A stretch of DNA of 9,472 nucleotides from an uncultured Mailhella sp. GTDB taxonomy: Bacteria > Desulfobacterota > Desulfovibrionia > Desulfovibrionales > Desulfovibrionaceae. Both the position numbers and the translations under genes were made by a program. Positions 1 to 7,726 of this stretch are shown here, in pieces; the stretch's first letter is position 1, and every line of letters begins with the position of its first letter. Below the pieces are notes generated by a model that saw only the letters and a list, made by a program, of their open reading frames with translations, was not told the DNA's origin and searched no databases. The DNA lies in the NCBI GenBank assembly GCA_910579055.1, contig CAJTSU010000137.1, positions 1-9,472 of the forward strand, written 5' to 3'.

Positions 1-2706
1 GCGGGATTCTCCGTCCACATTCCTGGACAGCGGCCAACCGTAGGCAAAGCGCAGGTCGCCCATGGGCGAACGCCAGCGCAGCTCCAGCCCTACCGACTGA
101 TACACCTTGTTGAACAGAGATTCCTCGGCGGAATCGCTGTTGAAGCCCACATCATAGAAGGGCACCAGCGCGAGGCCCGCGTCAGGCTTGAAGACCCATA
201 TATATTCCAGCGTGGCAAAACCCATGCGGTCGCCGCCGATATGTTCGCCCGTCCGCGGATCGCGCGGGGAAACATCATCGTCAGAGTAGCCGCGCAGGCT
301 GTTCATGCCGCCAAGGTAGAAGCGCTCGAACACCGGCACCTTGTCGTCGGTATTGCGGAACACAGCTCCGGCGCTGGCCTTGGCGTGAATGACATGATTT
401 TCCATAATGCCATAGTAGAAACCATATTCGCCGGTGACCTTGAAAAAGTTATCATCGCCGCCCAGGCCACCTCCTCCGTATTCCAGGGAGATTCCCTCCC
501 GCGTACCGCGTGAAGGGAAGGTAGCGCTGTTGGTGGAATCACGCCCCACGCCCAGGGAAACGACGCTGGCCCAGTTGGTGCCCTCGTAGTCCTTGATGAT
601 ACTCGTAGCCCAGGGTTCAATATTCTTCAGGGTATAGCGGTCGAGGCGATAGCCCCAGTTGAGCGTCGTGTATTCTCCAAGGGGATACATGAAATTGACG
701 CGGCCGCCCACAGTACGCTTGTCAAAGTCCGTCCACTCTTCTTCCACGCCGTACAACTGAAGGGAAAGACCCAGGTTGCTGTTATACAGGCGCGGGTTGA
801 TGAAGGTGCCGCGGACGGAAGTTTCCTTGGTGGAAGTATAGCCCTGCAGGCCGAGAAAATACCCCTGGCCGAACAGGTTGGCTTCGCTGATGCCGCCCGC
901 GATGCCGAATTTGTCATAGGTGGAGTAACCGAAGCCCACGTTGATGGAACCGGTATTGCCTTCCTTCACGCCGACTTTCAGATCCACTTCTCCGGGGTTG
1001 CCCGTGGGCACCAGCTGAGGGTTCACCTCATCGAAGTAGCGCAGCCTGTCGAGCCGTTCCACACTGCGCCGCAAAGCCCTTCCGCTGAAGGGCTGACCGT
1101 CTGCCAAACGCAGTTCGCGCAGGATCACGTTGTCGCGGGTCTTGGTGTTGCCTTCAACTTCCACCCGGCGCACATACACCCGTTCTTTGGGGTTCAATGT
1201 GTAAATGACATCCACAAACGCGCCGTCTTCATGACGGGGAATCGTCTCCACTCCGATATCCGCGAACGCGTAGCCGTAATCCCCATAAAAGTCGGTCAGT
1301 TTCTTTATGTCCCCCTGCATTGTCTCCAGGTGGAAATATTCGCCGCTCGCGGCAAGATCGTCCAACCTGGTCTGAGCAAGAAGCTTCTCCCTGGTGTCGA
1401 TGAGATCCCCGCTGAACCCGACTTCGCCGAGTTTATAGCGCTCACCCTCACGCACGCGGAACACAACCCGAATGCCGTCCGGGTCGTACATGACCTCAGG
1501 CGCGGCCACACGGGCGTCAATGTAGCCCTTGTTCACCAGAGTCGCCTGGAGCAGTTGCGAATCACGCTCCAGCTCCTCTTCCTTCAGTACGCCGGAACCG
1601 GTAATCCAGGAGAACATTCCCCGCGTCTTAAGCGACAACTTGCCCGTAAGGTCATCGGGATCTTCCTGTTCCAGACCTTCAATGGCCACTTCCTTGATAT
1701 ACAACTTGTTGCCTTCGTTGACCTTGAGCAGCAATACGGCGGAAGCTCCGCCCGAACGCTCCTGGATTTCATAGGTCACGTCGGCGAGATAGTAGCCCTT
1801 TTTACGGTAGAGTTCAGTAATTTTTTGCAGGTCGTCGGCCAGTACCCTGTCGTTGAGCACGTCACCCGTCTTGGAAGACATGGCCTCGGTGATGTCATCC
1901 ATATCCACGGCGTCGGAGCCGTCTACCCGCACATCGTCGATGCGCGGCTTTTCCTCCACGGTAAATACCAGCACGGGGCCGCGCGGCGTCTGTTCAAGAT
2001 CAGCCTGTACGTCACTGAAATATCCCATTTCCCATATACGGCGCAAATCTTCATCCGCGCTGATTCCGTCCACGGCTCCGCCCACCTGGGTAGCAAGGCG
2101 CACCTTGACGCGTTCCGGGTCAATCAGCCGCAGCCCGCGAATTTCAATATCCGCCACGCCGCCCTTGCCCCGCGCCGATCCGCGTGCCTGCCCGGCCAGA
2201 TTATCCACGGCGGAGGCCAGCTCAAGCAGAGAATTCCTCTCGGCGTGATACGCAAAGCTCTCGCCTGCGTTTGAGGCGGATACCATGCGCATGTCCAGGC
2301 TGAACGCCTCGCCGAGGCTGCTCAGTGTGCCGTATACGGCATAATCCGCTCTGGACGCCGATGCCATGGAACGCGCCTGCGCGTCATTTGCGGGAACCCT
2401 GCTCCCGGCCGCGCGCTTGCTCCCGGAAGCGGAAAGCACGCGGAATCCCGTATCGGCAAGGGAAGAGCGCAGCAAAGACGGCAAATCCCGGCTCAGCTGC
2501 GCCGCATGCTCAGGAGCGGCATGCACGGTAAAAGGCAGCACCAGCACGGAAGGGGCCTTGCCCTCCACGACCCTGGTCGCTCCCCCCGCTCCCGAAGACA
2601 GCGCCGCCCCGGCCAAGGCGGGAACCGACAGAAAAACGACCAGACAGGCGAACAGCGGGCGCAGGGCCTGCGCCGGCCGAAGAGCTTTAAACGCGGCCTT
2701 CATCAT
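1..2706 (-). CDS. bamA: Outer-membrane assembly factor BamA, 3' end cut by window edge
   Basis: BamA folds and inserts beta-barrel proteins into the outer membrane. The frame is open for 902 codons from ATG 2706 to base 1. Residues 1-32 look like a signal peptide (basic start, hydrophobic core 18-31, cleavage after Ala-Leu-Ala 32). Residues about 50-184 form an extra domain not found in the E. coli protein. Five POTRA-like repeats follow (about 185-255, 253-330, 333-420, 421-507, 508-583), each with the YF or GY pattern before its last strand. The barrel starts near 588. The loop-6 motif is SLRGY with Arg 805, matching the family (V/L)RG(F/Y). The sequence stops at RFAYGWPLSRNVDGESR, so I infer only about 15-25 residues are missing. 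E. coli BamA has 810 residues; the excess is the N-terminal domain. A GGAG at 2713-2716 lies 6 bases before ATG 2706; a second ATG follows directly. The start overlaps lolD by 20 bases, so translational coupling is likely. Confidence 0.96.
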   Translation of the reverse strand, partial: MMKAAFKALRPAQALRPLFACLVVFLSVPALAGAALSSGAGGATRVVEGKAPSVLVLPFTVHAAPEHAAQLSRDLPSLLRSSLADTGFRVLSASGSKRAAGSRVPANDAQARSMASASRADYAVYGTLSSLGEAFSLDMRMVSASNAGESFAYHAERNSLLELASAVDNLAGQARGSARGKGGVADIEIRGLRLIDPERVKVRLATQVGGAVDGISADEDLRRIWEMGYFSDVQADLEQTPRGPVLVFTVEEKPRIDDVRVDGSDAVDMDDITEAMSSKTGDVLNDRVLADDLQKITELYRKKGYYLADVTYEIQERSGGASAVLLLKVNEGNKLYIKEVAIEGLEQEDPDDLTGKLSLKTRGMFSWITGSGVLKEEELERDSQLLQATLVNKGYIDARVAAPEVMYDPDGIRVVFRVREGERYKLGEVGFSGDLIDTREKLLAQTRLDDLAASGEYFHLETMQGDIKKLTDFYGDYGYAFADIGVETIPRHEDGAFVDVIYTLNPKERVYVRRVEVEGNTKTRDNVILRELRLADGQPFSGRALRRSVERLDRLRYFDEVNPQLVPTGNPGEVDLKVGVKEGNTGSINVGFGYSTYDKFGIAGGISEANLFGQGYFLGLQGYTSTKETSVRGTFINPRLYNSNLGLSLQLYGVEEEWTDFDKRTVGGRVNFMYPLGEYTTLNWGYRLDRYTLKNIEPWATSIIKDYEGTNWASVVSLGVGRDSTNSATFPSRGTREGISLEYGGGGLGGDDNFFKVTGEYGFYYGIMENHVIHAKASAGAVFRNTDDKVPVFERFYLGGMNSLRGYSDDDVSPRDPRTGEHIGGDRMGFATLEYIWVFKPDAGLALVPFYDVGFNSDSAEESLFNKVYQSVGLELRWRSPMGDLRFAYGWPLSRNVDGESR

Positions 2707-3373
2707 AGAGTTCTCCGGATTTCAATTCGAGCCTGCGCCCCATGCGGGCGGCAAGTTCGCGATTATGCGTCACGACGACAAGGGTCATGCCCTCGGCGCG
2801 ATTGAGTTCCAGCAGCAGGTCCATCACCATGCTTCCGGTTTTTTCATCAAGATTTCCCGTCGGTTCGTCCGCCAGCAGCACTTTGGGACGCAGCAGCGTC
2901 GCCCGCGCAATGGCCGCACGCTGGCGCTCGCCGCCGGACAACGTGGTCACATTGTGGGCACCGCGTTCGGCCAACCCTACGCTCTCCAGCGCGGCGGCGG
3001 CCCTTTTCAGGGCTTCGTGCCGCTCCATACCCCCGATAACGGCCTGCATGGCCACATTTTCCACCGTACTGAATTCCGGCAGAAGATGATGAAACTGGAA
3101 TACGAACCCCAACTGCCGGTTACGAAAGGCGGCAGCTTCAGCACAGGACAAGCCGTTGAGGGAACGCCCTTCAAACAGTACCCTCCCCCGTGTGGGGGAG
3201 TCCAGAGCGCCCAGCATATGCAGCAATGTGGATTTTCCCGATCCGGACGCGCCCAGGATGGCCACGGATTCTCCGGCCTCCACAGTCAGGTTGAGGCCGG
3301 AAAGAATGGTAAGTTCTCCGGCCGGGCCGCTCACGGTCTTGCCCAAATCTTCCACGCGATACAGTTCCGCCAT
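2687..3373 (-). CDS. lolD: Lipoprotein-releasing ABC transporter ATPase LolD
   Basis: This is the cytoplasmic ATPase that powers release of outer-membrane lipoproteins from the inner membrane to the carrier LolA. The 228-residue length fits LolD (about 230). All ABC motifs are visible and intact: Walker A GASGSGKST (41-49), Q-loop Gln 93 in FVFQFHHLLPEF, signature LSGGE (145-149), Walker B VLLADE with catalytic Glu 170, D-loop GNLD (173-176), and H-loop His 203. The FQFHHLLPEF stretch and the LSGGERQRAAIARA helix are typical of the LolD/MacB/FtsE group; pairing with a LolC/E-type permease gene makes LolD the best call. The gene begins 3 bases after the lolC stop, with a modest GAGTAGG ribosome-binding sequence inside the lolC end, and its last 20 bases are shared with bamA. 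It is clearly part of an operon with lolC and bamA. Confidence 0.96.
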   Translation of the reverse strand: MAELYRVEDLGKTVSGPAGELTILSGLNLTVEAGESVAILGASGSGKSTLLHMLGALDSPTRGRVLFEGRSLNGLSCAEAAAFRNRQLGFVFQFHHLLPEFSTVENVAMQAVIGGMERHEALKRAAAALESVGLAERGAHNVTTLSGGERQRAAIARATLLRPKVLLADEPTGNLDEKTGSMVMDLLLELNRAEGMTLVVVTHNRELAARMGRRLELKSGELYDEGRV

Positions 3374-3376
3374 TGC

Positions 3377-4708
3377 CTACTCGTAGCGCAGCGCTTCAGC
3401 GGGTTTCAGCCGGGCCGCCTGCCGCGCGGGATAAATAGTGGCAAGAAAACACATGATCATGGCCACTACGCCGATAATCACGGTATCAGACACATTGATC
3501 AGCATGGGCAGTTTATCCATGGTGTAAACGCCCGGCGGCAAGTCGATAAACTGGTATCTCCTGAGCAGCCAGGCCAGGCCCAGGCCCATGATGTAACCGA
3601 TACCTGTACCCACGACCCCGATGATCAGCCCCTGGAGCATAAAAATGCGCCTCACCGCTCCCGCCGTGGCTCCCATGGACATAAGAATGGCGATATCCCG
3701 CGTTTTTTCCATGACCAGCATGACCAGAGAGGTGATAATGGAAAACGATCCGACCAGAATGACCATGGCCAGCACGATAAACATGCCGATGCGCTCCAGC
3801 TGGAGCGCGGCAAAAAGGCCGGCGTTCATGTCCATCCAGTTACGGGCGTAAAACGGCGGGCCGAGCGTGTTCTGAATGCGGTTCGCCAAATCGCGCGCCT
3901 GATAGGCGTCATCACAAAAAGCCTCAATGCCGGACACGCGCCCCTGCGGCAGACCGAGCAAATCCTGAGCAGCATCGAGGGAAACATAGGCCAGGCGACT
4001 GTCATAATCCGTCATGCCTGAACTGAATGTGCCCACTACCCGGAACGCCTTGATCTTGGGAATGAAACCCGCCGCGCTCCGCTGCCCCATGGGGGACATG
4101 AGGTTGACACGGCTGCCGACGCTCAGGCCGAAACGCGAGGCCAGATTCTTGCCCACCACAATGCCGGGTGTGCCTTCCCCTGCCAGATCCTCCACCTTCC
4201 CTTCGGGCATGTCGCGCAGCAGCTGCAACGCTTCCCCCGCCTGGAGCGGATCCACGCCGCGCAGTACCAGACCGGTTGCCCCGCGCGGGGTGGAGAGCAG
4301 CACTTCCGTATAAATATACGGAGTGGCGGCCTTGATGCCGGGCACAGACTGCACTTCGGTCAGTACCGGAGTGACAGGAGAGGACGCAGGGACGGCTTCG
4401 GCAGAGGCGTCGCTTCCCCTCCCCGCGCTGCCGGCTTCTTCCGGCGTGGCCGGAGCTTCCAGGTCAAACGATTCGCTTACGGGATCAAAGGCCGCGGGAT
4501 CAGCGGACAGCACGGTGACATGGGCGTTTGCCCCCAGAATTTTGTCCCGGATATCAGCGGTAAAACCGTTGTAAACGCCCATGACCACCACCAGCGCGGC
4601 CACGCCTATGGCCACGCCCAGTACACTCATGAGCGAAATGACGGAGATGATGGTCTGCTTGCGCCGGGATCTCAGGTAACGCGACGCGATGAACAGCTCG
4701 AAGCCCAT
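3377..4708 (-). CDS. lolC: Lipoprotein-releasing permease subunit (LolC/LolE/LolF type)
   Basis: This inner-membrane subunit binds outer-membrane-destined lipoproteins and passes them to LolA when LolD hydrolyses ATP. From Met 4708 it has 443 residues: a first membrane segment (about 19-47), a large periplasmic domain (about 48-305), then three membrane segments (about 307-332, 355-380, 408-426), and the family ending YPARQAARLKPAEALRYE. The N-terminus GFELFIASRYLRSRRKQT is the usual LolC/E opening. I chose ATG 4708 because homologues start with M-x-FELFIA and TTAGG lies about 9 bases upstream; ATG 4726 would add six residues (449 total) but has no visible ribosome-binding site. Only one permease gene sits beside lolD, so the transporter may be a homodimer as in LolF-type systems; a second copy elsewhere cannot be excluded. 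Residues about 69-113 form an Ala/Ser/Glu/Pro-rich insertion. Confidence 0.93.
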   Translation of the reverse strand: MGFELFIASRYLRSRRKQTIISVISLMSVLGVAIGVAALVVVMGVYNGFTADIRDKILGANAHVTVLSADPAAFDPVSESFDLEAPATPEEAGSAGRGSDASAEAVPASSPVTPVLTEVQSVPGIKAATPYIYTEVLLSTPRGATGLVLRGVDPLQAGEALQLLRDMPEGKVEDLAGEGTPGIVVGKNLASRFGLSVGSRVNLMSPMGQRSAAGFIPKIKAFRVVGTFSSGMTDYDSRLAYVSLDAAQDLLGLPQGRVSGIEAFCDDAYQARDLANRIQNTLGPPFYARNWMDMNAGLFAALQLERIGMFIVLAMVILVGSFSIITSLVMLVMEKTRDIAILMSMGATAGAVRRIFMLQGLIIGVVGTGIGYIMGLGLAWLLRRYQFIDLPPGVYTMDKLPMLINVSDTVIIGVVAMIMCFLATIYPARQAARLKPAEALRYE

Positions 4709-4870
4709 ACAGATTTGCCTAAGCATGTTGCCGATGTTTCAATCCACAGCCGCCCCATCCGCCAACGGACTCCGCAGCCGGCGGACAGGGAGGGCATGCG
4801 GATTGCCACTCCCTGAACGAGGGGGGCAAAAATTTCGTCGGCGTTGCCGTTTTGTCATGTTCGCTTTCCC

Positions 4871-4909
4871 CCCCTGAAGAGGGGATGCTTCAAACCACAA
4901 TGAAATTGT
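4871..4909. repeat. Two short inverted repeats just after the lysS stop
   Basis: ACAAT-GAA-ATTGT (4897-4909) is a perfect 5-bp palindrome two bases from the lysS stop. CCCCT-GAAG-AGGGG (4871-4884) is a second 5-bp stem with a 4-base loop. Neither is followed by a T-run on the minus strand, so I do not call a terminator. The rest of the gap before lolC (4727-4870) has a related imperfect stem near 4811-4823 and no clear promoter. Read-through from lysS into lolC is therefore possible. Confidence 0.4.
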
Positions 4910-4910
4910 T

Positions 4911-6491
4911 CTAAAGTTCCGGTCGCAGCAAGGGGAAGAAAAGCACCTCGCGAATGGACGCGGAATCGGTAAGCAGCATGACCAGACGGTCAATACCCAC
5001 GCCCTGCCCCGCCGTGGGCGGCAGGCCGTATTCCAGCGCGCGCAGATAATCTTCATCCATCGGGTTGGCTTCTTCATCCCCCGCCGCCTTGGCGGCCATC
5101 TGGGCCTCAAAGCGGCTGCGCTGATCCACCGGGTCATTCAATTCGGAAAAGGCGTTGGCGTACTCCCCGCCGCAAATGAACAGTTCAAAGCGGTCGGTCA
5201 GTTCGGGATTTTCATCGTTACGGCGAGCCAGAGGAGAAATTTCAGCCGGATAAAAATAAATAAAGGTAGGCTGAATGAGCTTGGGCTCCACGTCGAGGTC
5301 GAACAGGCGCGATTGCAGCTTGCCGATGCCGTCACGATCCATGTCTTTTTCGCCGCGTGCGGCCAGATGAGCGCGCAGAGCATCCTTGTTCCAGAAAAAG
5401 TCCGGCTTGTGACCGCCCACGCGCTCCAACGATTCATGGAAGGTAAGACGGTTCCAGCGTCCGGGGGTCAGGTCGATTTCCCGATCCTGATAGTTGATCA
5501 CCGTACTGCCGCAGACCTCCAGCGCAATATGCGCAAAAAGCTGCTCGGTAAAATCCATAAGGTCGCGGAACGTGGCAAAAGCCCAGTAGAATTCACACAT
5601 GGTGAATTCGGGGTTGTGCCTGGTATCCGTACCTTCATTGCGGAAGGCGCGGTTGATCTCGAACACCTTTTCCAGGCCGCCCACAATAAGGCGCTTCAGG
5701 TACAGTTCAGGCGCGATGCGCAGATACAGATCAATATCCAGCGCGTTATGGTGGGTGATAAAGGGCCGCGCGGCCGCCCCCCCGGCCAGGGGATGCATCA
5801 TGGGCGTTTCCACTTCCATAAAGCCGTGCTGCTCCATGAACCGGCGAAATTCACGGATAATGCGCGAGCGCTTACGGAAAATATCCCGGGTGCGCGGATT
5901 GACGATCAGATCCACATAGCGTTGACGGTAACGCAATTCAACATTGGTCAAGCCAGCGTATTTATCCGGCAGCGGGCGGAAAGCCTTGGTCAGCAGTTTT
6001 ACGCCGGAACACTTCAGGGTGAGTTCGCCCGTCCTGGTGCGGAACAGGGTTCCGGTCACGCCCACGATGTCACCCACATCCAGTTTTTTAAACACCTTGA
6101 AGGCGTTGTCGCCCAGGGCTTCGCGCTCAGCATAGCACTGAATCCGGCCCGTGCGATCCTGCACATGGAAAAAGATTACCTTGCCGAAGGAGCGGGAGGA
6201 CAAGATGCGCCCGGCCAGGGCAAAGCTCTCGTCCAGGTTCTCCAGTTCTTCAGCGCTGTAAGCCTCATATTCGGCGCGCACGCTGCCCGCGTCGTCCTCT
6301 TTCCGAAAATCATTGGGAAAAAGAGGCACTCCCGAGTCCAGAAGTTCGCAGGATTTTACCACGCAGTTTTTAACCACTTCATTCAGGTCGCCGTGTTCGG
6401 CGAAACTTTCCAGCATGGGCATGAAATAGGCCGCGTGCTCCGACTGCGTGGCAAGCTTGATAGGCTTGTGTGCTTTATTCTGCGTGCTCAA
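4911..6491 (-). CDS. lysS: Lysyl-tRNA synthetase, class II
   Basis: LysS attaches lysine to tRNA(Lys) in the cytoplasm. Numbering is from TTG 6491 (526 residues). An N-terminal OB-fold that binds the anticodon spans about 92-170. The class II core shows motif 1 (FMEQHGFMEVETPMM, 218-232), the GGAAARPFITHHNALD block that opens the lysine site (237-252), motif 2 (FEINRAFRNEGTDTRHNPEF, 277-296) and motif 3 (GQGVGIDRL, 495-503, Arg 502). The end FFPLLRPE is typical of the family. The start is uncertain. The frame is open to ATG 6611, but those extra residues are Arg/His-rich and look untranslated. TTG 6491 has GGAG 7 bases upstream (6499-6502). ATG 6422 would give 503 residues, the usual family length, but has no well-spaced ribosome site. 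The core begins at ELNEVV-like HGDLNEVVKN, downstream of all candidates. lolC follows after about 200 bases. Confidence 0.95.
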   Translation of the reverse strand: MSTQNKAHKPIKLATQSEHAAYFMPMLESFAEHGDLNEVVKNCVVKSCELLDSGVPLFPNDFRKEDDAGSVRAEYEAYSAEELENLDESFALAGRILSSRSFGKVIFFHVQDRTGRIQCYAEREALGDNAFKVFKKLDVGDIVGVTGTLFRTRTGELTLKCSGVKLLTKAFRPLPDKYAGLTNVELRYRQRYVDLIVNPRTRDIFRKRSRIIREFRRFMEQHGFMEVETPMMHPLAGGAAARPFITHHNALDIDLYLRIAPELYLKRLIVGGLEKVFEINRAFRNEGTDTRHNPEFTMCEFYWAFATFRDLMDFTEQLFAHIALEVCGSTVINYQDREIDLTPGRWNRLTFHESLERVGGHKPDFFWNKDALRAHLAARGEKDMDRDGIGKLQSRLFDLDVEPKLIQPTFIYFYPAEISPLARRNDENPELTDRFELFICGGEYANAFSELNDPVDQRSRFEAQMAAKAAGDEEANPMDEDYLRALEYGLPPTAGQGVGIDRLVMLLTDSASIREVLFFPLLRPEL

Positions 6492-6498
6492 GGGAACT

Positions 6499-6502
6499 CT
6501 CC
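6499..6502 (-). promoter_or_regulatory. Ribosome-binding site supporting a TTG start for lysS
   Basis: On the minus strand GGAG is followed by 7 bases (AGTTCCC) and then TTG at 6491-6489. This is near-ideal spacing. The later ATG codons in the same frame (6422 and 6416) have no such sequence at the right distance: the nearest GGAG is 15 bases away from ATG 6422. The assignment is inferred from sequence only. Confidence 0.6.
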
Positions 6503-6544
6503 GAGACTGCCTGCGCGGGGGGCGGTGATGGCCGCGATGGGAAT

Positions 6545-6576
6545 GAGCGCCTCCCCCGGCGTACAAAACGGCGCTC
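6545..6576 (-). repeat. Perfect 7-bp inverted repeat in the lysS leader
   Basis: GAGCGCC (6545-6551) and GGCGCTC (6570-6576) are exact reverse complements separated by 18 bases. As RNA from the minus strand they would form a G+C-rich stem in the stretch between the putative lysS promoter and the TTG start, with a loop containing GGGGGA. There is no run of T after the stem, so it is not a standard intrinsic terminator. It could be a leader structure, a protein site, or chance in a G+C-rich gap; function is unknown. Confidence 0.45.
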
Positions 6577-6582
6577 TTCAAC

Positions 6583-6611
6583 CTTAACCGTAAAAAATTT
6601 GCGTATGTCAA
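6583..6611 (-). promoter_or_regulatory. Possible sigma-70 type promoter upstream of lysS
   Basis: The minus strand carries a perfect -35 hexamer TTGACA (6611-6606). After a 17-base, A/T-rich spacer comes GTTAAG (6588-6583), which matches the -10 consensus TATAAT at only three positions. It lies about 90 bases before the lysS TTG and just past the gluQRS stop, so it could drive lysS and perhaps lolC-lolD-bamA. A second TTGACG sits further upstream (6627-6622) but has a poorer partner. The weak -10 keeps confidence low. Confidence 0.33.
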
Positions 6612-6667
6612 TTACGACACGGCGTCAAGCGAAGGGCATCGGCCAAACTCGAAACAGGCCGCTGAAT

Positions 6668-7726
6668 CTACCCGTTTTTCGCGTGTTGCAGGGCTGACAT
6701 CTCTTCCGGCAATACCCGCACGGGGCCGCGTTTTCCCGCATCCTGCAACGCTCTCCACAGCACACCGACTCCGCCGCCCCGGCGCACCCGGTCAAGCAGC
6801 GCGGGAGGGGAAAGAAGCTCTCCTTTTTCCGCCAGCCCGGCTTTCGCCGCAAGAAACCCCGTCACGGCCCCGGCGGAGACTCCCGCGTTCCGCAGCGCGG
6901 CAAGGCCCATGCTTCCGTGACGCTTGGCCAGCCTTTCCCCCGCTTCGTCGTGCAACAGGGGCAGATGAGCAAAGGTCATGGGGCGGCGGTCATTAAACAT
7001 GCCGGAAAGCAGCTCATAAAGCAATATCTGGCGGGGCGTGGAATAAAGAATATCCTCCCCGCGCACGATCTGCGTCACTCCCATATCCATGTCATCCACG
7101 GCCACAGCCAGTTGATACGCCCACACGCCGTCCGAACGGCGCAAGGCGAAATCGCCGCCGCACCGGGCAAAGGTCATGCATTGCGGCCCGGCCACCATAT
7201 CCTTAAATATCACGCCCGGTTCCTGTCCGTCCGGCCCCGGCGGCGGGCAGGCCAGACGCCATGCGGGGCGCCTGCCTTCCGCCTCTCGCGCGGCGCGCTC
7301 TTTCGGCGTCAAGCGGCGGCATGTGCCGGGGTACGCTGCTCCGGCATCGCCAATGCCGTTCCCGATTCCGCGTGCCGGGCCGTGCGGCGCGCCGGCCAGT
7401 TCCCGTAATTCCCGACGGGTGCAGTAACAGGGATACATCCGCCCGGCATCGCGCAGGCGCGCGCAGGCGGACTCATATATATCGCACCGTTCACTCTGGC
7501 GCACCGGCCCCTCATCCCAGTCCAGCCCCAGCCAGCGTAAATCGAGCACGGCGGCCTCTTCCCACTCCCGACGGGAACGGGCCGGATCAATATCCTCAAT
7601 GCGCAGCGCCACGCGCCCCTTTTCGGCGCGCGCGGCTGTCCAGGCCCAAAGAAAGGACCAGGCGTTGCCGAGGTGCAGCAAGCCCGTGGGACTGGGCGCC
7701 AGACGCCCGCGCACGAGAGCGCTCAC
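6668..7726 (-). CDS. gluQ: Glutamyl-Q tRNA(Asp) synthetase (GluQRS)
   Basis: GluQRS is a shortened glutamyl-tRNA synthetase relative that attaches glutamate to queuosine at position 34 of tRNA(Asp), not to the acceptor end. The 352-residue protein opens with GRLAPSPTGLLHLGNA (HIGH-like HLGN, 18-21) and LRIEDID (41-47). It has the family zinc pattern CxC...YxxxC: Cys 100, Cys 102, Tyr 132 and Cys 136. VRGEDIL (221-227) and a KMSKS-like RLAKRHG (265-271) follow. The helical anticodon-binding domain of full GluRS is absent, which separates it from gltX; E. coli GluQRS has about 300 residues. The stretch between the zinc ligands is Gly/Ala-rich and long. The start is GTG 7726 with a strong GGAGG at 7734-7738, 7 bases away. 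The GTG overlaps the hemW TGA by four bases (GTGA), so the two genes are probably translated together. Confidence 0.9.
   Translation of the reverse strand: MSALVRGRLAPSPTGLLHLGNAWSFLWAWTAARAEKGRVALRIEDIDPARSRREWEEAAVLDLRWLGLDWDEGPVRQSERCDIYESACARLRDAGRMYPCYCTRRELRELAGAPHGPARGIGNGIGDAGAAYPGTCRRLTPKERAAREAEGRRPAWRLACPPPGPDGQEPGVIFKDMVAGPQCMTFARCGGDFALRRSDGVWAYQLAVAVDDMDMGVTQIVRGEDILYSTPRQILLYELLSGMFNDRRPMTFAHLPLLHDEAGERLAKRHGSMGLAALRNAGVSAGAVTGFLAAKAGLAEKGELLSPPALLDRVRRGGGVGVLWRALQDAGKRGPVRVLPEEMSALQHAKNG

Noticed and set aside
2640..2646. Lipobox in the BamA signal peptide (Leu-Phe-Ala-Cys 21)
   Set aside because: The Cys lies at the start of the hydrophobic core with Phe at -2, and a normal Ala-Leu-Ala cleavage site follows at 30-32.
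2366..4021. 551-codon open frame on the plus strand, opposite bamA, lolD and lolC
   Set aside because: It is antisense to three clearly recognised genes, has no recognisable domains, and is His/Gln/Gly-rich as expected from the reverse of a high-G+C coding strand.
4739..4858. 39-codon frame between lysS and lolC on the minus strand (begins MTKRQRRRNF)
   Set aside because: It could be a leader peptide, but only a G-run precedes it, its composition is Arg/Pro-rich, and it resembles no known peptide. Evidence is too thin to call a gene.
4805..4890. Intrinsic terminators after lysS
   Set aside because: The stems are only 4-5 bp and no T-run follows them on the transcribed strand.
5313..6587. 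424-codon plus-strand frame opposite lysS
   Set aside because: It mirrors conserved lysS codons and has no family motifs; it is a G+C-driven shadow.
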